A stretch of DNA of 64,000 bases, from NCBI GenBank assembly GCA_050433985.1, contig JBNPWE010000015.1, forward strand, positions 9,261 to 73,260. Reading direction: 5' to 3'. The stretch is from JACIYW01 sp014359745. GTDB lineage: Bacteria > Pseudomonadota > Alphaproteobacteria > Rhodobacterales > Rhodobacteraceae. Under the pieces are notes generated by a model. It worked only from the letters and a program-made list of their open reading frames with translations, searched no databases and was not told where the DNA came from. Positions 8,974 through 17,923 of the stretch are shown piece by piece (position 1 is the first letter of the stretch; every line of letters begins with the position of its first letter). A program made the position numbers and the translations under genes.

Positions 8974-10392
8974 TCACTCCATCACATAGCCGTAGGAACC
9001 GCCAAAATCCTGCCGGGAAACTTCGCCCGCCGCACCTCTTGGCGTGTCTTTGCCCGCAACCTTTCCAAAAAGGAACAATTCGGCCTCTGACGGCGGTTTG
9101 ACGCGGTCGGTCGGAAGCGCCAGCGCCTCGCCGCGGGTGGGGGTGACCAGATGCGGGGTGACGATGATCACCAGCTCGCTTTGATTGCGCTGGTAATCGG
9201 CGCTGCGAAACAGCGCCCCAAGCACCGGAAGATCCCCAAGCCATGGCACCTGCGCGGCCAGATCGGTGAAATCATCCTGCAACAGGCCCGCGATCGCATA
9301 GCTTTCGCCATCGCGCATCTCGACGGTTGTCGTGGCCTCGCGGCGGCGGAAACCGTTGATCGAAAAGCCGTTCGATACCACTGCGGTGGTCGGGTCGATG
9401 CCGCTGACGGCGGCGTTGATCACCAGGTTGATCAGATCGCCATCCACGACGGTGGGGGTAAAGTTCATCTCTACCCCGAAGGGCTTGAATTCCACCCCGA
9501 CCCCGCCGCCATCGCTGAGCACCGGGATCGGCACCTCGCCACCCGCAAGAAACCGCGCTTCCTGCCCGGAAAGGGCCGTCAGGTTCGGTTCGGCCAGGGT
9601 GCGCACAACCCCCTTGCTTTCCAGCGCGTCCAGAAGCACGGCAAATTGCAGCGATCCGGTAGAAAACCCAAGGCCAAGAACACCTTGTGAATCGCCGGTC
9701 CCGTTGATGGTGCCCGTCAGCGCCCCGGCCCGCGTCCCCGCGCCGGTAAGGCTGCCGGTGCCCAGTTCGATCCCCAGATCATTGTTGAAAACCGACCCGC
9801 TGACGCCCAGGCTGGTGCTGAGCGATTTTCTGACCGAGCGGTTCATCTCGGCAAAGCGCACATGCAACATCACCTGCTGCGTTCCGCCCACATTCATCAG
9901 GTTCGACACCCGTTCAGGGGCATAACGCTGTGCCAGGTCAAGCGCGCGATCAAGCTTGGCGGCGCTTGAAACCGTGCCCGACAGCACGATGCCGTCATTG
10001 GCGGTGCGCACCTCGATCGGTTCGCCGGGCAGGATCTGGCTAAGCCGTTCCTTGAATTCGCCGATGTCAGGGGTCACCTGCACTTCGATATTGCTGATCA
10101 GGGTGCCATCGGGGGCCAGCAGGGTCAGCGTGGTGCGCCCCGGTGCCTTGCCCAGCACATAAATCGTCTTGTCCGACAATGTTGACACATCGGCGATGCC
10201 CGGATTGGCGATCGACAATTCCGCAAAAGGCTGGTCGCTTTCCAGCACCACCGCCCGGTTCATGGGAACGTTAAGGGCGCTGCGCGGGCTGCCGTTCAGC
10301 GTTTGCACGCCCTGACCCACGCCGGATGGCGCCGTAACGGCAACCACCGCAAGGCCCAGAAGCCCCGCCTGAAACAGCCTTGATATGCTCAT
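8974..10392 (-). CDS. cpaC: Tad pilus secretin CpaC/RcpA
   Basis: The 472-residue protein begins with a Sec signal (MSISRLFQAGLLGLAVVAVT), then an N-terminal pilus-secretin domain (PFAELSIANPGIADVSTLSD), a BON-like segment (IVLSGTVSSAAKLDRALDLA), and the C-terminal secretin domain ending in VPWLGDLPVLGALFRS and ELVIIVTPHLV. It should form the outer-membrane channel through which the Flp pilus leaves the cell. A gap of about 200 bases separates it from cpaB upstream, so it may have its own promoter there, though I found no convincing -35/-10 pair. Confidence 0.94.
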   Translation of the reverse strand: MSISRLFQAGLLGLAVVAVTAPSGVGQGVQTLNGSPRSALNVPMNRAVVLESDQPFAELSIANPGIADVSTLSDKTIYVLGKAPGRTTLTLLAPDGTLISNIEVQVTPDIGEFKERLSQILPGEPIEVRTANDGIVLSGTVSSAAKLDRALDLAQRYAPERVSNLMNVGGTQQVMLHVRFAEMNRSVRKSLSTSLGVSGSVFNNDLGIELGTGSLTGAGTRAGALTGTINGTGDSQGVLGLGFSTGSLQFAVLLDALESKGVVRTLAEPNLTALSGQEARFLAGGEVPIPVLSDGGGVGVEFKPFGVEMNFTPTVVDGDLINLVINAAVSGIDPTTAVVSNGFSINGFRRREATTTVEMRDGESYAIAGLLQDDFTDLAAQVPWLGDLPVLGALFRSADYQRNQSELVIIVTPHLVTPTRGEALALPTDRVKPPSEAELFLFGKVAGKDTPRGAAGEVSRQDFGGSYGYVME

Positions 10393-10548
10393 TGTGATCC
10401 TGCCTCTCCGATCACGTCAAAAAAGGGTCTTTGGCGCCCATTACCGCAACCATGCAGGAGTTGACGAAATATTGCAAGAATCAAGCGTTTCTGCGGTGCT
10501 GTTTATGTGGATAACCTGCAACACGCACAAATGGTGGCCCAAATGCAA

Positions 10549-10578
10549 CGGCCGGACCCCAGATCAGGGGCCCGGCCG
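10549..10578 (-). terminator. Strong GC-rich hairpin downstream of cpaB
   Basis: Two 12-base arms, CGGCCGGACCCC and GGGGCCCGGCCG, pair with one mismatch around the loop AGATCA. The hairpin begins 16 bases past the cpaB stop. No clean U-tract follows on the minus strand, so it may attenuate rather than fully terminate transcription from flp/cpaB towards cpaC. Confidence 0.5.
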
Positions 10579-10593
10579 GGGGGGAAACCCGGA

Positions 10594-11433
10594 TCAGTTG
10601 GTGCAGGGGATCTGCGTTACCACCACTTCGGAACCGCGACGGGTGCGCACGGTGCACACCGGTTCGGGCTGCGCCTCGATCACTTCGGCGGCCTGAATGC
10701 CCAAAAGGCTTTGCTGATCCACATCGACGGCCTCGGCCGTGCCCTGGTCCTCGGCCCCCACCAGCGACAGGGTCAGCCGCCCGGTGGCCTGGGCCTGTGT
10801 CAGCTTGGCCACCTGTTGCGGCGTGGCCTCTACCGTCACGTTGCGGGCGATCTGCACCTGTGTGGTGCGGTCGGGGTCGGCGTTCTGATCGACGGCGACA
10901 AGGGTCATGCCGGTATCGATCAGCTTGGTGACGTTGCCGGTGGCGCGGGTTGCCCCGCTCCAGTAAACATCGACGCGGTCGCCGGGCCGCAAGAACCCCG
11001 ATACGCCGGTCGAGGCATCGACCTTTATGGTAAAGGCGCGCATCCCGTTGGTCAGCCGCGTGGTAATGCCCGCATCTTCGCCCGGCGCGGTCAGTTTGAC
11101 CTGCATCAGCGGCTCATACGGTTCCAGCGCCCGCAGGACCGAACGCAGCTTGCCATCCTCGGGGAACAACACCTTGGGGTCGGTGAACGCGCCTTCGGGC
11201 ACGGCGTTCTTGGGCCAGGCCACCTTGGCGACGTTTTCGGGCTTCAGAATCTGGCCAAAGCGCAGCTTGTCCTTGACCACCAGAACCTCGACCGTGGGAA
11301 TGGCAGGGGCCTGCGCGTTGCGCAGCCGCCGGTTTTCCGTTTGCAACTGTGTGAACTGGCCCTGCACCATATAGGCGGCCATGCCGGCGATGCCGACGCC
11401 AAGGATCAGAACAAGTCCGAAAATGATACGCAT
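10594..11433 (-). CDS. cpaB: Flp pilus assembly protein CpaB/RcpC
   Basis: I chose the ATG at 11433 because AAGGAAG lies about 6 bases before it and the encoded start MRIIFGLVLILG is a proper membrane anchor; an ATG nine codons upstream lacks a ribosome site. The 279-residue protein carries an SAF-type domain (VLVVKDKLRFGQILKPENV, then VKLTAPGEDAGITTRLTNGMRAF) and the C-terminal RcpC/CpaB region (FLRPGDRVDVYWSG). CpaB is a periplasmic partner of the CpaC secretin. Confidence 0.92.
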   Translation of the reverse strand: MRIIFGLVLILGVGIAGMAAYMVQGQFTQLQTENRRLRNAQAPAIPTVEVLVVKDKLRFGQILKPENVAKVAWPKNAVPEGAFTDPKVLFPEDGKLRSVLRALEPYEPLMQVKLTAPGEDAGITTRLTNGMRAFTIKVDASTGVSGFLRPGDRVDVYWSGATRATGNVTKLIDTGMTLVAVDQNADPDRTTQVQIARNVTVEATPQQVAKLTQAQATGRLTLSLVGAEDQGTAEAVDVDQQSLLGIQAAEVIEAQPEPVCTVRTRRGSEVVVTQIPCTN

Positions 11434-11553
11434 GGAACTTCCTTTCGATTTCCGCGACATGCCACTGGCGGATTGACACCATTCCTAGACCGGCAATCTG
11501 GCGAAATCGTGGAGAGGATGGGATAAAACCGGGTTGATCGCGGATCGCTGCGG

Positions 11554-11769
11554 TCAATTCGAATGCGTCGGCAGCGTGATCGAAATTGAATTGCCCGAGA
11601 AGGAGGATGACACCTTGGTCGCAAGACTGTCGGTGCCGAAGGCGACCGGCCCCACAACCAAAAGGCCCAGCCCCATGATCGCGGCGGTCAGCACCACCCA
11701 GTCAACGGTGACGGCACCGGAATCATCATCCAGAAAGGCGATTGGGGGTTTGACCGGCGAGGTTTCCAT
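11554..11769 (-). CDS. Flp-like type IVb pilin, second paralogue
   Basis: The 71-residue protein shares the core GAVTVDWVVLTAAI with the main pilin at 11956. The cleavage site lies after the glycine of DDDSG, the hydrophobic helix follows, and the tail is longer and Ser-rich (TKVSSSFSGNSISITLPTHSN). It is probably a minor pilin or a divergent duplicate. It lies between flp and cpaB on the same strand, about 190 bases after flp. It should be processed by the CpaA peptidase at 1424-1924. Confidence 0.8.
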   Translation of the reverse strand: METSPVKPPIAFLDDDSGAVTVDWVVLTAAIMGLGLLVVGPVAFGTDSLATKVSSSFSGNSISITLPTHSN

Positions 11770-11909
11770 TTGAGGCTTTCGATACCGTTTGAACAGGTTC
11801 AGGATGGCCGACGATCATGGCGTAATCATGGCCCGGAACGTGTCCCCGGAAACACCCACGGGTCGGGGTGGTTGACGGGTGGCATGGGGGCCGGGCCATG
11901 GTGAAATGC

Positions 11910-11933
11910 AAAACGGCGCCCGATGGGGCGCCG
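11910..11933 (-). terminator. Rho-independent terminator after the flp pilin
   Basis: On the minus strand CGGCGCCC and GGGCGCCG pair perfectly around the loop CATC and are followed directly by TTTT. It starts 23 bases after the flp stop. A terminator here would let the abundant pilin mRNA be made separately from the rest of the locus, as is common for major pilins. Confidence 0.8.
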
Positions 11934-11955
11934 AGATGCGAAGGTCGGTAAAGGC

Positions 11956-12165
11956 TTACTGGCCGAGGCCCGACAGATTGCTGTCGATCGTGGCACCCGA
12001 CAGGGCGGCCTTGATCGTGTCGCCCATGCTGCCGATACCTTCGCCAACGGTGGCGATCACGGCGATGCCGAGGCCGACGATGGCGGCGGTCAGCACGACC
12101 CAGTCAACGGTCACGGCGCCGGATTCGTCATTGCGGAAGTTCTGGATCAGGGTGAAAAGTTTCAT
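11956..12165 (-). CDS. flp: Flp family type IVb pilin (probable major pilin)
   Basis: The 69-residue prepilin has a short basic leader (MKLFTLIQNFRNDESG), the cleavage glycine, and the mature N-terminus AVTVDWVVLTAAIVGLG. The usual Flp signature is Glu5-Tyr6; here these are Asp5-Trp6. The rest is a typical small Flp with a flexible C-terminus. CAAGGAG lies about 5 bases before the ATG. It is the first gene of the minus-strand locus and has its own terminator, consistent with a highly expressed structural subunit. It should be cleaved by CpaA and polymerised by CpaF/TadBC. Confidence 0.9.
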   Translation of the reverse strand: MKLFTLIQNFRNDESGAVTVDWVVLTAAIVGLGIAVIATVGEGIGSMGDTIKAALSGATIDSNLSGLGQ

Positions 12166-12309
12166 TGTGGTCTCCTTGGGTTCAGGTTGATTGCGTTCGG
12201 TTCGCTCGCGCCGTCCGGTGGGTGTTTCGGCCTCTGTTCCGTCCCGTTCCGTGTCGGCATGGGCATATATGGCCCCCGAATCGTGGCGACACTTGGGCGT
12301 GGCGTAGGC

Positions 12310-12392
12310 ATTTTTGCAAAGTATGAAAAATTACGATGATAATTTACAAGTAATTGATTTATATCTTTATTATTTTAAAAATACGTCTGATA
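12310..12392. promoter_or_regulatory. AT-rich block upstream of the flp pilin
   Basis: About 80 bases are strikingly AT-rich in an otherwise GC-rich region, with runs such as TTTATTATTTTAAAAATA. The block lies 145-227 bases upstream of the flp start and 130-210 bases before the divergent transglycosylase start. Such A/T blocks near surface-structure genes can bind MucR/Ros- or H-NS-like proteins in alphaproteobacteria. No -10/-35 pair was clear enough to call. Confidence 0.35.
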
Positions 12393-12520
12393 TCCGCCTG
12401 GTTGCGGCTTTTTTCCGGCGCGCGTCCCGGCGCGGCTGCGCGAATTTCTGGCGCGCGGGCCGGTTTTCTGGGATACTGGCGGCAAGACCAGAAACAACGG
12501 TCAAGACCAGAGGCAAGGCA

Positions 12521-13387
12521 GTGCCGATCATCCGCAAGTATCTTCTGGCCCTGGGCATCGCCGGGCTGGCCTGGGCGGCGCAGCCCGTGCAGGCCGATCC
12601 CCCGCAGGGATATCCCGATTTCACCTTTCGGCGGATCGGCGTGCCAAAGCCGGGGCAGGGGCCGCGCATCACCGTGCAGATCGATCCCGCCGAACAGGCC
12701 CGCAGGCTGGCCGCCCGCCCGCCGGTGCCCGCCGTGGTGCCCGCAATGGTTCGGCCAGAGGTGGGCGCCATGACGCCAGACAGCCCCGCGCCGATTGGCC
12801 GCTATGGCTGGTACTGGGCGCTGATCCCGCCGGGGCGCGACGCGGGCCCGGTGCCGGTGGAAACCGCGCTGGCGGCACTTGGGGCCGGGCCGATGGGGCA
12901 GGGCGTGCCGCAGCCCCGGTTGCAGGCCTTGCAGGATATCGCCGCGCGGCACGGCGCCGATATCCTGCGCGCAACGATCGGCACGCGGGTTTCGCCGGCA
13001 CTGGTGCTGGCGGTGATCAGCGTTGAATCGGCGGGCAAGGCCCAGGCCGTCAGCCCCAAAGGCGCGCAGGGGCTGATGCAATTGATCCCCGCCACCGCGC
13101 GCCGCTTTGACGTGGCCGAGGCCGGCGACCCGGTGCAGAACATCCGCGGCGGTGTGGCCTATCTGGATTGGCTGATGGGGGAATTCGGGGGCGATCCGCT
13201 GATGGTGCTGGCAGGCTATAACGCGGGCGAGGGGGCGGTGCGCAGCCACGGCGGGGTGCCGCCCTTTGCCGAAACGCGCGACTATGTGCCCAAGGTTCTG
13301 GCGGCGTGGAACGTGGCGCGGGGATTGTGCCGCACCCCGCCCGAACTGGTCTCGGATGGTTGTGTGTTCCGGCTGGCGGCGCGTTGA
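12521..13387 (+). CDS. Lytic transglycosylase (SLT domain)
   Basis: I chose the GTG at 12521 because it begins a clean signal peptide (MPIIRKYLLALGIAGLAWAA, ending QPVQA) and has a purine-rich AGAGG upstream. The frame extends upstream only through the AT-rich block. The 288-residue protein has a C-terminal Slt/MltC-type catalytic domain: VISVESAGKAQAVSPKGAQG with the catalytic Glu in VES, then LMQLIPATA and LAGYNAGEGAV. It cleaves peptidoglycan in the periplasm. Its position, divergent from flp, suggests a role in opening the wall for the pilus machine, but this is an inference. Confidence 0.88.
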   Translation: MPIIRKYLLALGIAGLAWAAQPVQADPPQGYPDFTFRRIGVPKPGQGPRITVQIDPAEQARRLAARPPVPAVVPAMVRPEVGAMTPDSPAPIGRYGWYWALIPPGRDAGPVPVETALAALGAGPMGQGVPQPRLQALQDIAARHGADILRATIGTRVSPALVLAVISVESAGKAQAVSPKGAQGLMQLIPATARRFDVAEAGDPVQNIRGGVAYLDWLMGEFGGDPLMVLAGYNAGEGAVRSHGGVPPFAETRDYVPKVLAAWNVARGLCRTPPELVSDGCVFRLAAR

Positions 13388-13420
13388 CCGGGCGTTCGCG
13401 CCCGCACAGGCGTGGGATTT

Positions 13421-13444
13421 GAGTATTTTTTTCGAGAGGATGGG
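13421..13444 (+). repeat. Dispersed repeat, variant A
   Basis: The 24-base unit runs from GAGTATTTTTTTCG to AGAGGATGGG. The same unit, with T or G runs in the middle, recurs at 19177-19200, inside thrC (26347-26370) and at 39844-39867. It lies between the convergent transglycosylase and scoB genes. Confidence 0.7.
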
Positions 13445-13467
13445 AAAGGGGCGCGCGGCCCCTTTCC
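13443..13467. terminator. Hairpin between convergent transglycosylase and scoB
   Basis: Perfect 10-base arms GGAAAGGGGC and GCCCCTTTCC surround a five-base loop. It sits between two convergent stop codons (13387 and 13477) and overlaps the end of the dispersed repeat by two bases. No long U-run follows on either strand, so termination efficiency is uncertain. Confidence 0.5.
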
Positions 13468-13476
13468 GGGGTGGTT

Positions 13477-14106
<630 letters not shown>

Positions 14107-14118
14107 GATGTTCCCCCT

Positions 14119-14814
14119 TCAGGCCGCGCGGGTGGTGCGCTGTTCGATGCGTTTTTCATGCGCGCCCTGAATGAGGCGGTGCACATAGATGCCGGGCAGG
14201 TGGATATGGTCGGGATCGAGGCTGCCGCGCGGCACGATCTCCTCTACCTCCATCACGCAGACCTTGCCGCAGGTGGCGGCGGGCGGGTTGAAGTTACGGG
14301 CCGTGTAGCGGAAGATGGCATTGCCGGTGTCATCGGCCTTCCAGGCCTTGACGATCGCCAGATCGGCCTTGATCCCGCGTTCCAGGATATAGGTCTCGCC
14401 GTCGAATTCCTTGGTTTCCTTGCCTTCGGCGATCTGGGTGCCGACGCCGGTTTTCGTGTAGAAACCCGGAATGCCGGCGCCGCCCGCGCGCATCCGTTCG
14501 GCCAGCGTGCCTTGGGGGTTGAATTCCAGTTCCAGTTCGCCCGAAAGGTACTGACGCATGAATTCGGCGTTCTCACCCACATAGGATGACATCATCTTCC
14601 TGACCTGGCGCGATTGCAGCAGCATCCCGAGGCCGAAATCATCGACGCCGGCGTTGTTCGAGGCCACGGTGAGGTTCTTTGTGCCCGCGTCCCGGATCGC
14701 CGCGATCAGAAGTTCGGGAATGCCGCACAGGCCAAAGCCGCCGGCCGCGATGGTCATCCCGTCGAACAGAAGCCCGTCCAGGGCCTCGGCCGCCGAGCCA
14801 TAGATCTTTTTCAT
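14119..14814 (-). CDS. scoA: 3-oxoacid CoA-transferase subunit A
   Basis: The 231-residue protein contains the alpha-subunit glycine-rich segment DGMTIAAGGFGLCGIPELLI near the N-terminus and the downstream GAGIPGFYTKTGVGTQIAEGKE motif. It pairs with ScoB encoded 12 bases downstream. The start is the ATG at 14814. Exact substrate preference (succinyl-CoA:acetoacetate or another 3-oxoacid) cannot be told from sequence alone. Confidence 0.93.
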   Translation of the reverse strand: MKKIYGSAAEALDGLLFDGMTIAAGGFGLCGIPELLIAAIRDAGTKNLTVASNNAGVDDFGLGMLLQSRQVRKMMSSYVGENAEFMRQYLSGELELEFNPQGTLAERMRAGGAGIPGFYTKTGVGTQIAEGKETKEFDGETYILERGIKADLAIVKAWKADDTGNAIFRYTARNFNPPAATCGKVCVMEVEEIVPRGSLDPDHIHLPGIYVHRLIQGAHEKRIEQRTTRAA

Positions 14815-14926
14815 CGAACGCTCCCCCTATGCAAGGTGTTGGTGTCACGGGTGTGGTTGTGGCGCGCGGGGGGCGGGCTGTCAACAAAGCAGCCCGCAAA
14901 GCATCCCGCCGCCCGGTCTTTGGCCC

Positions 14927-17659
14927 CTAACCGGGGGCCGGTTTGCTGGCTGTTGGCTTGCGGGCGGCCGCCTTTTTGGGCGCCTTTTTTGCCGCAGCTT
15001 TCGCGGGGGTCTTTTTGGCCGCGGTTTTGGCCGGGGCTTTCTTGGCCGGGGTCTTTTTGGCCGCGGGTTTCTTGCCGCCTTTTGCCGCCTTTTCGGAAAT
15101 GAGCGCCAGCGCCTGTTCCAGGGTCACCGTTTCGGGTTCGATATCCTTGGGCAGGGTGGCATTGACCTTGGCCCATTTCACATAGGGGCCATAGCGCCCG
15201 GCCATCACCTGAACCGGCCCGCCGTCCGGGTGCTCTCCCAATTCGCGCAGGGCCGCGGCAACGGTGCGCCCGCGCTGCTGTTTTTGCGCCAGCACCTCGA
15301 CCGCGCGGTTCTGGCCGATGGTGAACACCTCTTCGACATCGGGCAGGTTGGCGTATTTCGATCCATGTTTCACATAGGGGCCATAGCGCCCGATCCCGGC
15401 CTCTATCATCGCGCCATCGTCGGGGTGGGGCCCGACCGGGCGGGGCAGGGCCAGCAGGGTCAGCGCCCGTTCCAGGTCGATGGTTTCGGGCGCCCAGCCC
15501 TTTGGCAGCGAGGCGCGCGGCGGTTTGGGAACCTCATCCGTGGCCTCGCCGCGCTGCACATAGGGGCCAAAGCGCCCACTGCGCAGGGTGATCTGATCGC
15601 CCCCGTCAATACCCAACACCTGCCCTTCGGGCGGAATGCCGTCATCGGCGCCGTTTTCTCCGGCCAATGGCCGGGTATAGCGGCACTCTGGGTAGTTGCG
15701 GCAGCCGATAAAGGCCCCGCCAGAGCGGGCGGTTTTCAGGTTGAGCCGCCCGGTGCCGCAGGCGGGGCAGATGCGCGGGTCCGACCCATCTTCGCGTGCG
15801 GGGTAAAGATGGGGTGCCAGAAAGTCGTCGATCTTTTCAAGAACCTCGCCGATGCGCAGATCGGCGGTTTCCGCGATCGCGGCGGAAAAATCCCGCCAGA
15901 ACCGCGCCAGAACGTCCTTGTAATCGCGGGTGCCTGCCGACACGTCGTCAAGTTCGGCTTCCAGATCGGCGGTGAAATCGTATTCCACATAGCGGTGAAA
16001 GAAATTCGACAGGAACGCGGTGACAAGGCGGCCCTTGTCCTGGGGGATCAGGCGGTTCTTGTCCTTGGTCACATAACCCCGATCCTGGATCGTGGTGACG
16101 ATAGAGGCATAGGTCGAGGGGCGGCCGATGCCCAGTTCTTCCATCCGCTTGACCAGCGTGGCCTCGGTATAGCGCGGCGGCGGCTGGGTGAAATGCTGCT
16201 GGCCCAGAACCGCGCCCGCGGCATCGGCGATCGCTGCGGCGTGGCGGCGCAGACCGCCCGTGGCCGGGGCCTCGATCACGGCATCCTCGTTAGCGGCGGC
16301 TTTGGCGAACGCATCCTCCTGCCCGCCCGCGGCCAGCGTCACCGCCTCACCCGGCACGATCTGCGGCAGGCGGGCGCCATCCTCGTCGGCGGTGTCGTCG
16401 CGGCCTTCTTCATAGACCTTGATGAACCCGTCGAACTGGATCACCTGGCCGGTGGCGCGCAATTCGACCTGGCCATCGGCGCTGGCGACATCCACGGTGG
16501 TCCGTTCCAGCCGCGCCGCCGCCATCTGGCTGGCGATGGTGCGTTTCCAGATCAGATCATAGAGCTTGCGCTGATCGCCATCGGTGATGCGCAGCTTTTC
16601 GGGCGCCGCGAACATGTCGGTGGGGCGGATGCATTCATGCGCCTCTTGCGCGTTCTTGGCCTTGTTCTTGTACATGCGCGGGCTGGGCGGAACATAGTCG
16701 CCGCCAAAGCGGTCCTTGATCGCGTCGCGCGCGGCCATCACCGCTTCGGGGGCCATGTCGATGCCATCGGTGCGCATATAGGTGATATGCCCTGCCTCAT
16801 ACAGGCGTTGCGCGGCGCTCATGGTCTGTTTGGCGCCCATGCCGAACTTGCGGCTGGCCTCTTGTTGCAGGGTCGAGGTCATGAAGGGCGGCGCGGGGTT
16901 GCGGGTGCCGGGTTTTGCCTCGACCGATTTCACCGTGAAGGTTCGGGATGTGACGGCCTGCACCGCCATTTCGGCATCCACGGCTGTTTCAAGATCGAAT
17001 TTATCCAGTTTCTTGCCGCCCAGAATTGTCAGCCTTGTGTCGAAGACCTGCGCGCGCGGGGTGCGCAGGCTGGCCGCGACCGACCAGTATTCGCGGGCGC
17101 GAAATGCCTCGATCTCCATCTCGCGCTCCACGATCAGCCGCAGGCAGACCGATTGCACCCGCCCCGCCGATTTCGCGCCCGGCAGTTTGCGCCATAGCAC
17201 CGGCGACAGGTTGAACCCCACCAGGTAATCCAGCGCGCGCCGCGCCAGATAGGCCTGCACCAGTTCCATATCCACCGCGCGCGGCGCCTTCATGGCGTCG
17301 GTGACGGCGGATTTGGTGATGGCGTTGAACACCACGCGGCTGACCTTGGTGTCTTCCTTGATGGATTTCGCCAGCGCTTCGGTCAGGTGCCAGGAAATCG
17401 CTTCGCCCTCGCGGTCGGGGTCGGTGGCGAGGATCAGTTCGTTGTCGGTTTTCAGGGCCTCGGTGATGGCGCGCAGATGTTTCTTGCTGTCGCTTGCCAC
17501 CTCCCATTTCATCGCGAACTCGTGGTCGGTATCGACCGATCCGTCTTTTGGCGGCAAGTCACGCACATGGCCGAACGAGGCGAGCACGGTATAGTCGGGG
17601 CCCAGATATTTGTTGATTGTCTTGGCCTTGGCAGGAGACTCGACTACGACGACGGCCAT
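14927..17659 (-). CDS. topA: DNA topoisomerase I
   Basis: I chose the ATG at 17659 because AAGGGG precedes it and the product begins MAVVVVESPAKAKTINKYLG, the TOPRIM start. The 910-residue enzyme contains DPDREGEAISWHL (metal-binding acidic motif), the active-site segment HITYMRTDG with the catalytic Tyr, and a zinc-binding motif CPACGTG...CRNYPEC near residue 600. Toprim C-terminal repeats follow (each with FGPYV or YGPYVK). The tail is a Lys/Ala/Pro-rich stretch of about 50 residues, as in alphaproteobacterial TopA. It relaxes negative supercoils. A hairpin overlapping the stop (GGCCCC/GGGGCC, 14922-14939) may help end the transcript. Confidence 0.96.
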   Translation of the reverse strand: MAVVVVESPAKAKTINKYLGPDYTVLASFGHVRDLPPKDGSVDTDHEFAMKWEVASDSKKHLRAITEALKTDNELILATDPDREGEAISWHLTEALAKSIKEDTKVSRVVFNAITKSAVTDAMKAPRAVDMELVQAYLARRALDYLVGFNLSPVLWRKLPGAKSAGRVQSVCLRLIVEREMEIEAFRAREYWSVAASLRTPRAQVFDTRLTILGGKKLDKFDLETAVDAEMAVQAVTSRTFTVKSVEAKPGTRNPAPPFMTSTLQQEASRKFGMGAKQTMSAAQRLYEAGHITYMRTDGIDMAPEAVMAARDAIKDRFGGDYVPPSPRMYKNKAKNAQEAHECIRPTDMFAAPEKLRITDGDQRKLYDLIWKRTIASQMAAARLERTTVDVASADGQVELRATGQVIQFDGFIKVYEEGRDDTADEDGARLPQIVPGEAVTLAAGGQEDAFAKAAANEDAVIEAPATGGLRRHAAAIADAAGAVLGQQHFTQPPPRYTEATLVKRMEELGIGRPSTYASIVTTIQDRGYVTKDKNRLIPQDKGRLVTAFLSNFFHRYVEYDFTADLEAELDDVSAGTRDYKDVLARFWRDFSAAIAETADLRIGEVLEKIDDFLAPHLYPAREDGSDPRICPACGTGRLNLKTARSGGAFIGCRNYPECRYTRPLAGENGADDGIPPEGQVLGIDGGDQITLRSGRFGPYVQRGEATDEVPKPPRASLPKGWAPETIDLERALTLLALPRPVGPHPDDGAMIEAGIGRYGPYVKHGSKYANLPDVEEVFTIGQNRAVEVLAQKQQRGRTVAAALRELGEHPDGGPVQVMAGRYGPYVKWAKVNATLPKDIEPETVTLEQALALISEKAAKGGKKPAAKKTPAKKAPAKTAAKKTPAKAAAKKAPKKAAARKPTASKPAPG

Positions 17660-17853
17660 GAAAACCCCTTTGCACCTTGCGAAACCCGATGGCGGCGCAA
17701 GATGTGGCGGCGACAGGGGGAATGTCAATGCACCCTTTCCACAACGGGTTTGGTGCCGGTGACGTCGACGGGACCGGATCGAAACCCGTTCGCGCGGATG
17801 TCATTCTGTCGGGTTCGTACCCTTGACCGGCGCGCGCACGGCGGGCGCAAGAT

Positions 17854-17874
17854 GAGTATTTTTCCAAGGTGAAG
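17854..17874 (+). repeat. Dispersed repeat, variant B
   Basis: The segment starts GAGTATTTTTCCAAG and ends GTGAAG. It shares its left half with the variant A copies but ends in CAAGRTGAAG. Related copies lie at 34947-34966 and, inverted, at 63800-63822. It occupies the 263-base gap between dprA and topA, in which I see no gene. Confidence 0.6.
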
Positions 17875-17923
17875 CGAAAACGGTTTTATGGCAGGGTCAG
17901 GATGCGCAGCTGGTTGACGCCGG

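Noticed and set aside
15230..17197. A 655-codon open frame on the plus strand
   Set aside because: It is exactly antisense to topA, whose motifs are complete. Long antisense frames are expected in GC-rich DNA.
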